From assembly GCF_051020985.1 (NCBI RefSeq), contig NW_027475138.1, forward strand, positions 4,154,001-4,218,000: a stretch of 64,000 nucleotides of DNA, in the 5' to 3' direction. Origin of the DNA: Nomia melanderi (taxonomy: Eukaryota > Arthropoda > Insecta > Hymenoptera > Halictidae). Shown piece by piece: positions 20,901 to 35,027 of this stretch. A program made the position numbers and the translations under genes. Below the pieces are notes generated by a model. It was given only the letters and a program-made list of their open reading frames with translations, ran no database searches and was not told where the DNA came from. Positions within the stretch are counted from its first letter, which is position 1; each line of letters opens with the position of its first letter.

Positions 20901-23900
20901 CTCAGGGTCAGGGGAAAATCCAGTATATATCTGGTGATATCTCGGGTGCTATTGGAGATAGCGCAATAAACCAAAGTGCATTGTCTGTAGGAGGCCCTGG
21001 CGCATGAATCTGTGCAGCGGGAACGACCTCGGACCTCCAGGGGCCGAGAAAACCACAGTCTCATGGGGCCGGACACTCAGGGTCAGGGGAAAATCCAATA
21101 TATATCTGGTGATATCTCGGGTGCTATTACAGATAGCGCAATAAATCAAAGTGCATTGTCTGTAGGAGGCCCTGGCGCATGAATCTGTGCAGCGGGAACG
21201 ACCTCGGACCATCAGGGGCCGAAAAAACCACAGTCTCATGGGGCCGGACACTCATGGTCAGGGTAAAATCCAATATATATCTGGTGATATCTCGGGTGCT
21301 ATTACAGATAGCGCAATAAATCAAAGAGCATTGTCTGCAGGAGGCCCTTGCGAATGAATCTGTTCAGCGGGAACGACCTCGGATCACCAGGGGCCGAGAA
21401 AACTACCGATACATGGGGCCGGACACTCAGGGTCGAGGAAAAATCCAATATATATCTGGTGATATCTCGGGTGCTATTACAGATAGCGCGATAAATCAAA
21501 GTGCATTGTCTGTAGGAGGCACAGGCGAATGAGTCTGTGCAGCAGGAACGACCTCGAACCACCAGGGGCCGAGACAACCACCGTCTCATGGGGCCGGACA
21601 CTCAGGGTCAGGGTAAAATCCAATATATATCTGGTGATATCTCGGGTGCTATTACAGATAGCGCAATAAATCAATGTGCATTGTCTGTAGGAGGCCCTGG
21701 CGCATGAATCTGTGCAGCGGGAACGACCTCGGACCACCAGGGGCCGAAAAAACCACAGTCTCATGGGGCCGGACACTCAGGGTCAGGGGAAAATCCAATA
21801 TATATCTGGTGATATCTCGGGTGCTATTAGAGATAGCGCAATAAACCAAAGTGAATTATCTGCAGTAGGCCCTGGCGCATGAATCTGTGCAGCGGGAACG
21901 ACCTCGGACAACCAGGGGCCGAGAAAGCCACAGTCTCATGGGGCAGGACACTCAGGGTTAGGGAAAAATCAAATATATATCTGGCGATATCTCGGGTGCT
22001 ATTACAGATAGCGCAATAAATCAAAGAGCATTGTATGCAGGAGGCCCTTGCGAATGAATCTGTTCAGCGGGAACGACCTCGGATCACCAGGGGCCGAGAA
22101 AACCACCGATACATGGGGCCGGACACTCAGGGTCGAGGAAAAATCCAATATATATCTGGTGATATCTCGGGTGCTATTAGAGATAGCGCGATAAATCAAA
22201 GTGAATTATCTGCAGGAGGCCCTGGCGCATGCATCTGTGCAGCGGGAACGACCTCGGACCACCAGGGGCCGAGAAAACCACCGTCTCATGGGGCCGGGCA
22301 CTCAGGGTCTGGGGAAAATCCAATATGTATCTGGTGATATCTCGGGTGCTATTAGAGATAGCGTAATAAACCAAAGTGCATTGTCTGTAGGAGGCCCTGG
22401 CGCATGAAACTGTGCAGCGGGAACGACCTCTGACCACAAGAGGCCGAGAAAACCACCGTCTCATGGGGCCGGACACTCAGGGTCGAGGAAAAATCCAATA
22501 TATATCTGGTGATATCTCGGGTGCTATTAGAGATAGCGCGATAAATCAAAGTGAATTATCTGCAGGAGGCCCTGGCGCATGCATCTGTGCAGCGGGAACG
22601 ACCTCGGACCACCAGGGGCCGAGAAAACCACCGTCTCATGGGGCCGGACGCTCAGGGTCGGGGAAAAATCAAATATATATCTGGCGATATCTCGGGTGCT
22701 ATTACAGATAGCGCAATAAATCAAAGTGCCTTATCTGTAGGAGGGCCTAGCGCATGAATCTGTGCAGCGGGATCGACCTCGGACCACCAGGGGCCGAGAA
22801 AACCACCGACACATGGGGCGGAGACTCAGGGTCGGGGAAAAATCCAATATATATCTGGTGATATCTCGGGTGCTATTACAGATAGCGCGATAAATCAAAG
22901 TGCATTGTCTGTAGGAGGCACAGGCGAATGAGTCTGTGCAGCAGGAACGACCTCGGACCACCAGGGGCCGAGAAAACGACTGTCTCATGGGGCCGGACAC
23001 TCAGGGTCAGTGAAAAATCCAATATATATCTGGTGATATCTCGGCTGCTATTACAGATAGCGCAATAAATCAAACTGCATTGTCTGTAGGAGGCCCTGGC
23101 GCATGAGTCTGTGCAGCGGTGACGACCTCGCACCACCAGGGGCCGAGAAAACGACAGTCTCATGGGGCCGGACACTCAGGGTCAGGGGAAAATCCAGTAT
23201 ATATCTGGTGATATCTCGGGTGCTATTAGAGATAGCGCAATAAACCAAAGTGAATTATCTGCAGGAGGCCCTGGCGCATGAATCTGTGCAGCGGGTACGT
23301 CCTCGGACCTCCAGGGGCCGAGACAACCACCGTCTCATGGGGCCGGTCACTCAGGGTCAGGGTAAAATCCAATATATATCTGGTGATATCTCGGGTGCTA
23401 TTACAGATAGCGCAATTAATCAAAGTGCATTGTCTGTAGGAGGCCCTGGCGCATGAATCTGTGCAGCGGGAACGACCTCGGACCACCAGGGGCCGAAAAA
23501 ACCACAGTCTCATGGGGCCGGATACTCAGGGTCAGGGTAAAATCCAATATATATCTGGTGATATCTCGGGTGCTATTACAGATAGCGCAATAAATCAAAG
23601 TGCATTGTCTGTAGGAGGCCCTGGCGAATGAATCTGTGAAGGGGGAACGACCTCGCACCACCAGGGGCCGAGAAAACCACAGTCTCATGGGGCCGGACAC
23701 TCAGGGTCAGGGGAAAATCCAGTATATATCTGGTGATATCTCGGGTGCTTTTAGAGATAGCGCAATAAACCAAAGTGAATTATCCGCAGGAGGCCCTGGC
23801 GCATGAATCTGTGCAGCGGGAACGTCCTCGGGCCTCCAGGGGCCGAGACAACCACCGTCTCATGGGGCCGGACACTCAGGGTCAGGGTAAAATCCAATAT

Positions 23901-25850
23901 ATATCTGGTGCTATCTCGGGTGCTATTACAGATAGCGCAATAAATCAATGTGCATTGTCTGTAGGAGGCCCTGGCGCATGAATCTGTGCAGCGGGAACGA
24001 CCTCGGACCACCAGGGGCCGAAAAAACCACAGTCTCATGGGGCCGGACACTCAGGGTCTGGGTAAATTCCAATATATATCTGGTGATATCTCGGGTGCTA
24101 TTAGAGATAGCGCAATAGATCAAAGTGCATTGTCTGTAGGAGACACTGGCGCATGAACCTGTGCAGCGGGAACGACCTCGGACCACCAGGGGCCGAGAAA
24201 ACGACCGTCTCATGGGGCCGGACGCTCAGGGTCAGTGAAAAATCCAATATATATCTGGTGATATCTCGGGTGCTATTAGAGATAGCGCAATAAACCAAAG
24301 TGAATTATCTGCAGGAGGCCCTGGCGCATGAATTTGTGCAACGGGAACGACCTCGGACCACCAGGGGCCGAGAAAACCACAGTCTCATGGGGCCGGACAC
24401 TCAGGGTCAGGGAAAAATCCATTATATATCTGGTGATATATCGGGTACCATTAGAGATAGCGCGATAAATCAAAGTGCATTGTCTGTAGGAGGCCCTGGC
24501 GCATGAATCTGTGCAGCGGGAACGACCTCGGACCACCAGGGGCCGAGAAAACCGCAGTCACATGGGGACGGTCACTCAGGGTCAGGGGAAAATCCAATAT
24601 ATATCTGGTGATATCTCGGGTGCTATTAGATACAGCGCAATAAACCAAATTGAATTATCTGCAGGAGGCCCTGGCGCATGAATCTGTGCAGCGGGAACGA
24701 CCTCGGACCACCAGGGGCCGAGAAAACTAAAGTCTCATGGGGCCGGACACTCAGGGTCTGGGGAAAATCCATTATATATCTGGTGATATCTCGGGTGCAA
24801 TTACAGATAGCGCAAGAAACCAAAGTGCATTGTCTGTAGGAGGCCCTGGCGCATGAACCTGTGCAGCGGCAACGACCTCGGACCACCAGGGGCCGAGAAA
24901 ACCACAGTCTCATGGGGCCGGACACTCTGGGTCAGGGGAAAATCCAATATATATCTGGTGATATCTCGGGTGCAATTACAGATAGCGCAAGAAACCAAAG
25001 TGCATTGTCTGTAGGAGGCCCTGGCGCATGAATCTGTGCAGCGGGAACGACCTCAGACCACCAGGGGCCGGGAAAACCACAGTCTCATGGGGCCGGACAC
25101 ACAGGGTCAGGGGAAAATCCAATATATATCTGGTGATATCTCGGGTGCTATTAGAGATAGCGCAATAGACCAAAGTGAATTATCTGCAGGAGGCCCTGGC
25201 GCATGCATCTGTGCAGCGGGAACGACCTCGGACCACCAGGGGCCAAGAAAACCACCGTCTCATGGCGCCGGACACTCAGGGTCAGGGAAAAATCCAATAT
25301 ATATCTGGTGATATCTCGGGTGCTATTAGAGATAGCGCAATAAATCAAAGTGCATTGTCTGTAGGAGGCCCAGGCGCATGAATCTGGCCAGCGGGAACGA
25401 CCTCGGACCACCAGGGGCCGAGAAAACCACAGTCTCATGGGGCCGGACACTCAGGGTCAGGGGAAAATCCAATATATATCTGGTGATATCTCGGGTGCTA
25501 TTACAGATAGCTTAATAAATCAAAGTGCATTGTCTGTAGGAGGCCCAGGCGAATGAATCTGTGCAGCGGTAACGACCTCGGACCACCAGGGGCCGAGAAA
25601 ATTATAGATATTCGGAATCCGTCACACAAGGTCATGTAAAAATCCAGCATATATCTGGTGATATCTCGGGTGCTATTACAGATAGCGCAATAATTCAAAG
25701 TGCATTGTCTATAGGAGGCCCTGGCGCATGAATCTGTGCAGCGGGAACGACCTCGGAACACCAGGGACCGAGAAAACCACCGTCCCATGGGGCCGGACAC
25801 TCGGGGTCAGTGAAATAACCAATATATATGTGTTGATATCTCGGGTGCTA
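20901..25850 (+). repeat. Mosaic with left-domain units reappearing
   Basis: Units typical of 1-14 kb return here. CTGTTCAGCGGGAACG with ATACATGGGGCCGG lies near 21360 and 22065. The CCTCTGACCACAAGAGG dyad lies near 22427. A CTAAAGTCTCATGG unit lies near 24726, and CAGCGGCAACGACC near 24863. They are interleaved with C-type units such as GAATTTGTGCAACGGG near 24329. A one-base loss in GGGGCGGAGACTC near 22818 is the only register change. Confidence 0.65.
25600..25660 (+). repeat. Chimeric unit, copy 4, distant
   Basis: The same foreign middle appears about 11.7 kb from copy 3, with small changes (TTATAGATATTCGGAATCC, GTCACACAAGGTCATGTA). The flanks differ from those of copies 1-3, so it was not moved as part of the same long duplication, or its flanks have since been replaced. 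Confidence 0.7.
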
Positions 25851-28800
25851 TTAGAGATAGCGCAATAAACCATAGTGAATTATCTGCAGGAGGCCCTGGC
25901 GCATGAATCTGTACAACGGGAGTGACCTCGGACCACCAGGGGCCGAGAAAACCACAGTCTCATGGGGCCGGACACTCAGGGTCAGGGGAAAATCCAATAT
26001 AGATCTGGTGATATCTCGGGTGCCATTACAGATAGCGCAATAAACCAAAGTGAATTATCTGCAGGAGGCCCTGGCACATGAATCTGTGCAAGGGGAACGA
26101 CCTCGGACCACCAGGGGCCGAGAAAACCACAGTCTCATGCGGCCGGACTGTCAGGGTCAGGGAAAAATACAATATATATAAGGTGATATCTCGGGTGCTA
26201 TTAGAGATAGCGAAATAAATCAAAGTGCATTGTCTGTAGGAGGCCCTGGCGCATGAATCTGTGCAGCGGGAACGACCTCGGAACACCAGGGACCGAGAAA
26301 ACCACCGCCTCATGGGGCCGGACACTCAGGGTCAGTGAAAAATCCAATATATATGTGGTGATATCTCGGGTGCTATTACAGATAGCGCAATAAATCAAAG
26401 TGCATTATCTGTAGGAGACCCTGGCGCATGAATCTGTGCAGCGGGAACGACCTCGGAACACCAGGGACCGAGAAAACTACCGTCTCATGGGGCCGTACAC
26501 TCAGGGTCAGTGAAAAATCCAATATATATGTGGTGATATCTCGGGTGCTATTACAGATAGCGCAATAAATCAAAGTGAATTATCTGCAGTAGGCCCTGGC
26601 GCATGAATCTGTGCAGCGGGAACGACCTCGGACCACCAGGGGCCGAGAAAACGACCGTCTCATGGGGCCGGACACTCAGGGTCAGTGAAAAATCCAATAT
26701 ATATCTGCTGATATCTCGGGTGCTATTACAGATAGCGCAATAAATCAAAGTGCATTGTCTGTAGGAGGCCCTGGCGCATGAATCTGTGCAGCGGGAACGA
26801 CCTCGGACCACCAGGGGCCGAGAAAACGACCGTCTCATGGGGCCGGACACTCAGGGTCAGTGAAAAATCCGATATATATCTGCTGATATCTCGGGTGCTA
26901 TTACAGATAGCGCAATAAATCAAAGTGCATTGTCTGTAGGAGGCCCTGGCGCATGAATCTGTGCAGCGGGAACGTCCTCGGACCACCAGGGGCCGAAAAA
27001 ACCACAGTCTCATGGGGCCGGAAACTCAGGGTCAGGGAAAAATCCAATATATATCTGGTGATATCTCGGGTGCTATTAGAGATAGCGCAATAAACGAAAG
27101 TGAATAATCTGCAGGAGGCCCTGGCGCATGAATCTGTGCAGCGGGAACGACCTCGGACCACCAGGGGCAGAGGAAACCACCGTCTCATTGGGCCGGTCAC
27201 TCAGGGTCAGTGAAAAATCCAATATATATCTGCTGATATCTCGGGTGCTATTAGAGATAGCGCAATAAACCAAAGTGAATTATCTGCAGGTGGCCCTGGC
27301 GCATGAATCTGTGCAGCGGGAACGACCTCGGACCACCAGGGGCCGAGAAAACGACCGTCTCATGGGGCCGGACACTCAGGGTCAGTGAATAATTCAATAT
27401 ATATCTGCTGATATCTCGGGTGCTATTACAGATAGCGCAATAAATCAAAGTGCATTGTCTGTAGGAGGCCCTGGCGCATGAATCTGTGCAGCGGGAACGA
27501 CCTCGGACCACCAGGGGCCGAAAAAACCACTGTCTCATGGGGCTGGACACTCAGGGTCAGGGTAAAATCCAATATATATCTGGTGATATCTCGAGTGCTA
27601 TTACAGGTAGCGCAATAAATCAAAGTGCATTGTCTGTAGGAGGCCCTGGCGCATGAATCTGTGCAGCGGGAACGACCTCGGAACACCAGGGACCGAGAAA
27701 ACCACCGTCTCATGGGGCCGGACACTCAGGGTCAGTGAAAAATCCAATATATATGTGGTGATATCTCGGGTGCTATTACAGATAGCGCAATAAATCAAAG
27801 TGCATTGTCTGTAGGAGACCCTGGCGCATGAACCTGTGCAGCGGGAACGACCTCGGACCACCAGGGGCCGAGAAAACGACCGTCTCATGGGGCCGGACGC
27901 TCAGGGTCAGTGAAAAATCCAATATATATCCGGTGATATCTCGGGTGCTATTAGAGATAGCGCAATAAACCAAAGTGAATTATCTGCAGGAGGCCCTGGC
28001 GCATGAATCTGTGCAACGGGAACGACCTCGGACCACCAGGGGCCGAGAAAACCTCAGTCTCATGGGGCCGGACACTCAGGGTCTGGGGAAAATCCAATAT
28101 ATATCTGGTGATATCTCGGGTGCTATTACAGATAGAGCAATAAATCAAAGTGCATTGTCTGTAGGAGGCCCTGGTGCATGAATCTGTGCAGCGGGAACGA
28201 CCTAGGACCACCAGGGGCCGAGAAAACCACAGTCTTATGGGGCCGGACATTCAGGGTCAGGGGAAAATCCAATATATATCTGGTGATATCTCGGGTTCTA
28301 TTAGAGATAGCGCAATAAATCACAGTGCATTGTCTGTAGGAGGCCCTGGCGCATGAATCTGTGCAGCGGGAACGACCTCGGAACACCAGGGGCCGAGAAA
28401 ACCACAGTCTTATGGGGCCGGACACTCAGGGTCAGTGAAAAATCCAATATATATCTGGTGATATCTCGGGTGCTATTACAGATAGCGCAATAAATCAAAG
28501 TGCATTGTCTGTAGGAGGCCCTGCCGCATGAATCTGTGCAGCGGGAACGACCTCGGACCACCAGCGACCGAGAAAACCACAGTCTCATGGGGCCGGACAC
28601 TCAGGGTCAGGGGAAAATCCAGTATATATCTGGTGATATCTCGGGTGCTATTAGAGATAGCGCAATAAACCAAAGTGAATTATCTGCAGGAGGCCCTGGC
28701 GCATGAATCTGTGCAATGGGAACGACCTCGGACCACCAGGGGCCGAAAAAACCACAGTCTCATGGGGCCGGACGCTCAGGGTCAGTGAAAAATCCAATAT
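25851..28800 (+). repeat. Mosaic with GGAACACCAGGGACCGAG subfamily
   Basis: Units with GGAACACCAGGGACCGAG followed by GTCAGTGAAAAATCC and ATATGTGGTGATATC occur at about 26278, 26453 and 27678. The same linked variants reappear near 53753, 54278, 56378, 59003 and 61103. Other units here carry CGACCGTCTC with CTGCTGATATC. No long colinear duplication is obvious. Confidence 0.65.
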
Positions 28801-31800
28801 ATATCTGGTGATATCTCGGGTGCTATTAGAGATAGCGCAATAAACCAAAGTGAATTATCTGCAGGAGGCCCTGGCGCATGAATCTGTGCAACGGGAACGA
28901 CCTCGGACCACCAGGGGCCGAGAAAACCACAGTCTCATGGGGCCGGATACTCAGGGTCAGGGGAAAATCCAATATAGATCTGGTGATATCTCGGGTGCTA
29001 TTACAGATAGCGCAATAAATCATAGTGCATTGTCTGTAGGAGGCCCTGGCGCATGAATCTGGCCAGCGGGAACGACCTCGGACCACCAGCGGCCGAGAAA
29101 ACCACCGTCTCATGGGGCCGGACACTCAGGGTCGGGGAAAAATCCAATATATATCTGGTGATATCTCGGGTGCTATTAGAGATAGCGCAATAAACCAAAG
29201 TGAATTGTCTGCAGGAGGCCCTGGCGCATGAATCTGTGCAGGGGGAACGACCACGGACCACCAGGGGCCGAGAAAACCGCAGTCTCATGGGGCCGGACAC
29301 TCAGGGTCAGGGAAAAATCCAATATATATCTGGTGATATCTCGGGCGCTATTAGAGATAGCGCAATAAATCAAAGTGCATTGTCTGTAGGAGGCCCTGGC
29401 GCATGAATCTGTGCAGCGGGAACGACCTCGGAACACCAGGGGCCGAGAAAACCACCGTCTCATGGGGCAGGTCACTCAGGGTCAGTGAAAAATCCAATAT
29501 ATATCTGGTGATATCTCGGGTGCTATTACAGATAGAGCAATAAATCAAAGTGCATTGTCTGTAGGAGGCCCTGGCGCATGAATCTGTGCAGCGGGAACAA
29601 CCTCGGACCACCAGGGGCCGAGAAAACCACAGTCTCATGGGGCCGGATACTCAGGGTCAGGGGAAAAATCCAATATATATCTGGTGATATCTCGGGTGCT
29701 ATTAGAGATAGCGCAATAAACCAAAGTGAATTATCTGCAGGAGGCCCTGGCGCATGAATCTGTGCAACGGGAACGACCTCGGACCACCAGGGGCCGAGAA
29801 AACCACAGTCTCATGGGGCCGGATACTCAGGGTCAGGGGAAAATCCAATATAGATCTGGTGATATCTCGGGTGCTATTACAGATAGCGCAATAAATCATA
29901 GTGCATTGTCTGTAGGAGGCCCTGGCGCATGAATCTGGCCAGCGGGAACGACCTCGGACCACCAGCGGCCGAGAAAACCACCGTCTCATGGGGCCGGACA
30001 CTCAGGGTCGGGGAAAAATCCAATATATATCTGGTGATATCTCGGGTGCTATTAGAGATAGCGCAATAAACCAAAGTGAATTGTCTGCAGGAGGCCCTGG
30101 CGCATGAATCTGTGCAGCGGGAACGACCACGGACCACCAGGGGCCGAGAAAACCGCAGTCTCATGGGGCCGGACACTCAGGGTCAGGGAAAAATCCAATA
30201 TATATCTGGTGATATCTCGGGCGCTATTAGAGATAGCGCAATAAATCAAAGTGCATTGTCTGTAGGAGGCCCTGGCGCATGAATCTGTGCAGCGGGAACG
30301 ACCTCGGAACACCAGGGGCCGATAAAACCACCGTCTCATGGGGCAGGTCACTCAGGGTCAGTGAAAAATCCAATATATATCTGGTGATATCTCGGGTGCT
30401 ATTACAGATAGAGCAATAAATCAAAGTGCATTGTCTGTAGGAGGCCCTGGCGCATGAATCTGTGCAGCGGGAACAACCTCGGACCACCAGGGGCCGAGAA
30501 AACCACAGTCTCATGGGGCCGGATACTCAGGGTCAGGGGAAAAATCCAATATATATCTGGTGATATCTAGGGTGCTATTACAGATAGCGCAATAAATCAA
30601 AGTGCATTGTCTGTAGGAGACGCTGGCGCATGAACCTGTTCAGCGGGAACGTTCTCGGACCACCAGGGGCCGAGAAAACGACCGTCTCATGGGGCAGGAC
30701 GCTCAGGGTCAGTGAAAAATCCAATATATATCTGGTGATATATCGGGTGCTATTAGAGATAGCGCAATAAACCAAAGTGAATTATCTGCAGGAGGCCCTG
30801 GCGCATGAATCTGTGCAACGGGAACGACCTCGGACCACCAGGGGCCGAGAAAACCACAGTCTCATGGGGCCGGATACTCAGGGTCAGGGGAAAATCCAAT
30901 ATAGATCTGGTGATATCTCGGGTGCTATTACAGATAGCGCAATAAATCATAGTGCATTGTCTGTAGGAGGCCCTGGCGCATGAATCTGGCCAGCGGGAAC
31001 GACCTCGGACCACCAGCGGCCGAGAAAACCACCGTCTCATGGGGCCGGACACTCAGGGTCGGGGAAAAATCCAATATATATCTGGTGATATCTCGGGTGC
31101 TATTAGAGATAGCGCAATAAACCAAAGTGAATTGTCTGCAGGAGGCCCTGGCGCATGAATCTGTGCAGCGGGAACGATCTCGGACCATCAGGGGCCGAGA
31201 CATCCACCGTCTCATGGGGCCGGACACTCAGGGTCAGGGAAAAATCCAATATATATCTGGTGATATCTCGGGTGCTATTAGAGATAGCGCAATAAACCAT
31301 AGTGAATTATCTGCAGGAGGCCCTGGCGCATGAATGTGTGCAGCGGGAACGACCTCGGACCACCAGGGGCCGAGAAAACCACCGTCTCATGGGGCAGGAC
31401 ACTCAGGGTCAGTGAAAAATCCAATATATATCTGGTGATATCTCGGGTGCTATTACAGATAGCGCAATAAATCAAAGTGCATTGTCTGTAGGAGACGCTG
31501 GCGCCTGAACCTGTTCAGCGGGAACGTTCTCGGACCACCAGGGGCCGAGAAAACGACCGTCTCATGGGGCAGGACGCTCAGGGTCAGTGAAAAATCCAAT
31601 ATATATCTGGTGATATCTCGGGTGCTATTAGAGATAGCGCAATAAACCAAAGTGAATTATCTGCAGGAGGCCCTGGCGCATGAATCTGTGCAACGGTAAC
31701 GACCTCGGACCACCAGGGGTCGAAAAAACAACAGTCTCATGGGGCCGGACGCTCAGGGTCAGTGAAAAATCCAATATATATCTGGTGATATCTCGGGTGC

Positions 31801-34800
31801 TATTAGAGATAGCGCAATAAACCAAAGTGAATTATCTGCAGGAGGCCCTAGCGCATGGATCTGTGCAACGGGAACGACCTCGGACCACCAGGGGCCGAGA
31901 AAACCACAGTCTCATGGGGCCGGATACTCAGGGTCAGGGGAAAATCCAATATAGATCTGGTAATATCTCGGGTGCTATTACAGATAGCGCAATAAATCAT
32001 AGTGCATTGTCTGTAGGAGGACTTGGCGCATGAATCTGGCCAGCGGGAACGACCTCGGACAACCAGCGGCCGAGAAAACCACCGTCTCATGGGGCCGGAC
32101 ACTCAGGGTCAGGGAAAAATCCAATATATATCTGGTGATATCTCGGGTGCTATTAGAGATAGCGCAATAAACCAATGTGAGTCATCTGCAGGAGGCCCTG
32201 GCGCCTGAAGCTGTGCAGCGCGAACGACCTCGGACCACCAGGGGCCGAGAAAACCACAGTCTCATGGGGCCGGACACTCTGGGTCAGCGAAAAATCCAAT
32301 ATATATGTGGTGATATCTCGGGTGCTATTACAGATAGCGCAATAAATCAAAGTGCATTGTCTGTAGGAGGCCCTGGCGCATGAATCTGTGCAGCGGGAAC
32401 GACCTCGGACCACCAGGGGCCGATAAAACTACAGTCTCATGCGGCCGGACACTCAGGGTCTGGGGAAAATCCAATATATATCTGGTGATATCTCCGGTCC
32501 AATTACAGATAGCGAAATAAATCAAAGTGCATTGTCTGTAGGAGGCCCTGGCGCATGAATCTGTGCAGCGGGAACGACCTCGGACCACCAGAGGCCGAGG
32601 AAACCACTGTCTCATGGGGCCGGACACTCAGGGTCAGGGAAAAATCCAATATATATCTGGTGATATCTCGGGTGCTATTACAGATAGCGCAATAAATCAT
32701 AGTGCATTGTCTGTAGGAGGCCCTGGCCCATGAATCTGGCCAGCGGGAACGACCTCGGACCACCAGCGGCCGAGAAAACCACCGTCTCATGGGGCCGGAC
32801 ACTCAGGGTCGGGGAAAAATCCAATATATATCTGGTGATATCTCGGGTGCTATTAGAGATAGCGCAATAAAACAAAGTGAATTGTCTGCAGGAGGCCCTG
32901 GCGCATGAATGTGTGCAGCGGGAACGACCTCGGACCACCAGGGGCCGAGAAAACCGCAGTCTCATGGGGCCGGACACTCAGGGTCAGGGGAAAATCCAAT
33001 ATATATCTGGTGATATCTCGGGTGCTATTACAGATAGAGCAATAAATCAAAGTGCATTGTCTGTAGGAGGCCCTGGCGCATGAATCTGTGCAGCGGGAAC
33101 GACCTAGGACCACCAGGGGCCGAGAAACCTACAGTCTCATGGTGCCGCACACTCAGGGTCAGGGGAAAATCCAATATATATCTGGTGATATCTCGGGTGC
33201 TATTAGAGATAGCGCAATAAACCAAGGTGAATTATCTGCAGGAGGCCCTGGCGCATGAATCTGTGCAACGGGAACGACCCCGGACCACCAGGGGCCGAGA
33301 AAACGACAGTCTCAAGGGGCCGGACACTCAGGGTCAGGGGAAAATCCAATATATATCTGGTGATATCTCGGGTGCTATTACAGATAGCGCAATAAATCAA
33401 AGTGCATTGTCTGTAGGAGGCCCTGGCGCATGAATCTGTGCAGCGGGAACGTTCTCGGACCACCAGGGGCCGAGAAAACGACCGTCTCATGGGGCCGGAC
33501 ACTCAGGGTCAGGGGAAAATCCAATATATATATGGTGATATCTCGGGTGCTATTACAGATAGAGCAATAAATCAAAGTGCATTGTCTGTAGGAGGCCCTG
33601 GCGCATGAATCTTTGCAGCGGGAACAACCTCGGACCACCAGGGGCCGAGAAAACCGCAGTCTCATGGGGCCGGACACTCAGGGTCGGGGAAAAATCCAAT
33701 ATATATCTGGTGATATCACGGGCGCTATTAGAGATAGCGCAATAAGCCAAAGGGAATTATCTGCAGGTGGCCCTGGCGCATGCATCAGTGCAGCGGGAAC
33801 GACCTAGGACCACCAGGGGCCCAGAAAACCACAGTCTCATGGGGCCGGACACTCAGGGTCGGGGAAAAATCCAATATATATCTGGTGATATCTCGGGCGC
33901 TATTAGAGATAGCGCAATAAGCCAAAGGGAATTATCTGCAGGAGGCGCTGGCGCATGCATCAGTGCAGCGGGAACGACCTAGGACCACCAGGGGCCCAGA
34001 AAACCACAGTCTCATGGGGCCGGACACTCAGGGTCAGGGGAAAATCCAATATATATCTGGTGATATCTCGGGTGCTATTAGAGATAGCGCAATAAATCAA
34101 AGTGCATTGTCTGTAGGAGGCCCTGGCGCATGAATCTGTGCAGCGGGAACGACCTCGGAACACCAGGGGCCGAGAAAACCACCGTCTCATGGGGCAGGAC
34201 ACTCAGGGTCAGTGAAAAATCCAATATATATCTGGTGATATCTCGGGTGCTATTACAGATAGCGCAATAAATCAAAGTGCATTGTCTGTAGGAGACGCTG
34301 GCGCATGAACCTGTGCAGCGGGAACGTTCTCGGACCACCAGGGGCCGAGAAAACGACCGTCTCATGGGGCCGGACGCTCAGGGTCAGTGAAAAATCGAAT
34401 ATATATCTGGTGATATCTCGGGTGCTATTAGAGATAGCGCAATAAATCAAAGTGCATTGTCTGTAGGAGACGCTGGCGCATGAACCTGTTCAGCGGGAAC
34501 GTTCTCGGACCACTAGGGGCCGAGAAAACGACCGTCTCATGGGGCCGGACGCTCAGGGTCAGTGAAAAATCCAATATATATCTGGTGATATCTCGGGTGC
34601 TATTAGAGATAGCGCAATAAACCAAAGTGAATTGTCTGCAGGAGGCCCTGGCGCATGAATCTGTGCAGCGGGAACGATCTCGGACCATCAGGGGCCGAGA
34701 CATCCACCGTCTCATGGGGCCGGACACTCAGGGTAAGGGAAAAATCCAATATATATCTGGTGATATCTCGGGCGCTATTAGAGATAGCGCAATAAGCCAA

Positions 34801-35027
34801 AGGGAATTATCTGCAGGAGGCCTTGGCGCATGCATCAGTGCAGCGGGAACGACCTAGGACCACCAGGGGCCGAGAAAACCACAGTCTTATGGGGCCGGAC
34901 ATTCAGGGTCAGGGGAAAATCCAATATATATCTGGTGATATCTCGGGTGCTATTACAGATAGCGCAATAAACCAAAGTGCATTGTCTGTAGGAGGCCCAG
35001 GCGCATGAATCTGGCCAGCGGGAACGA

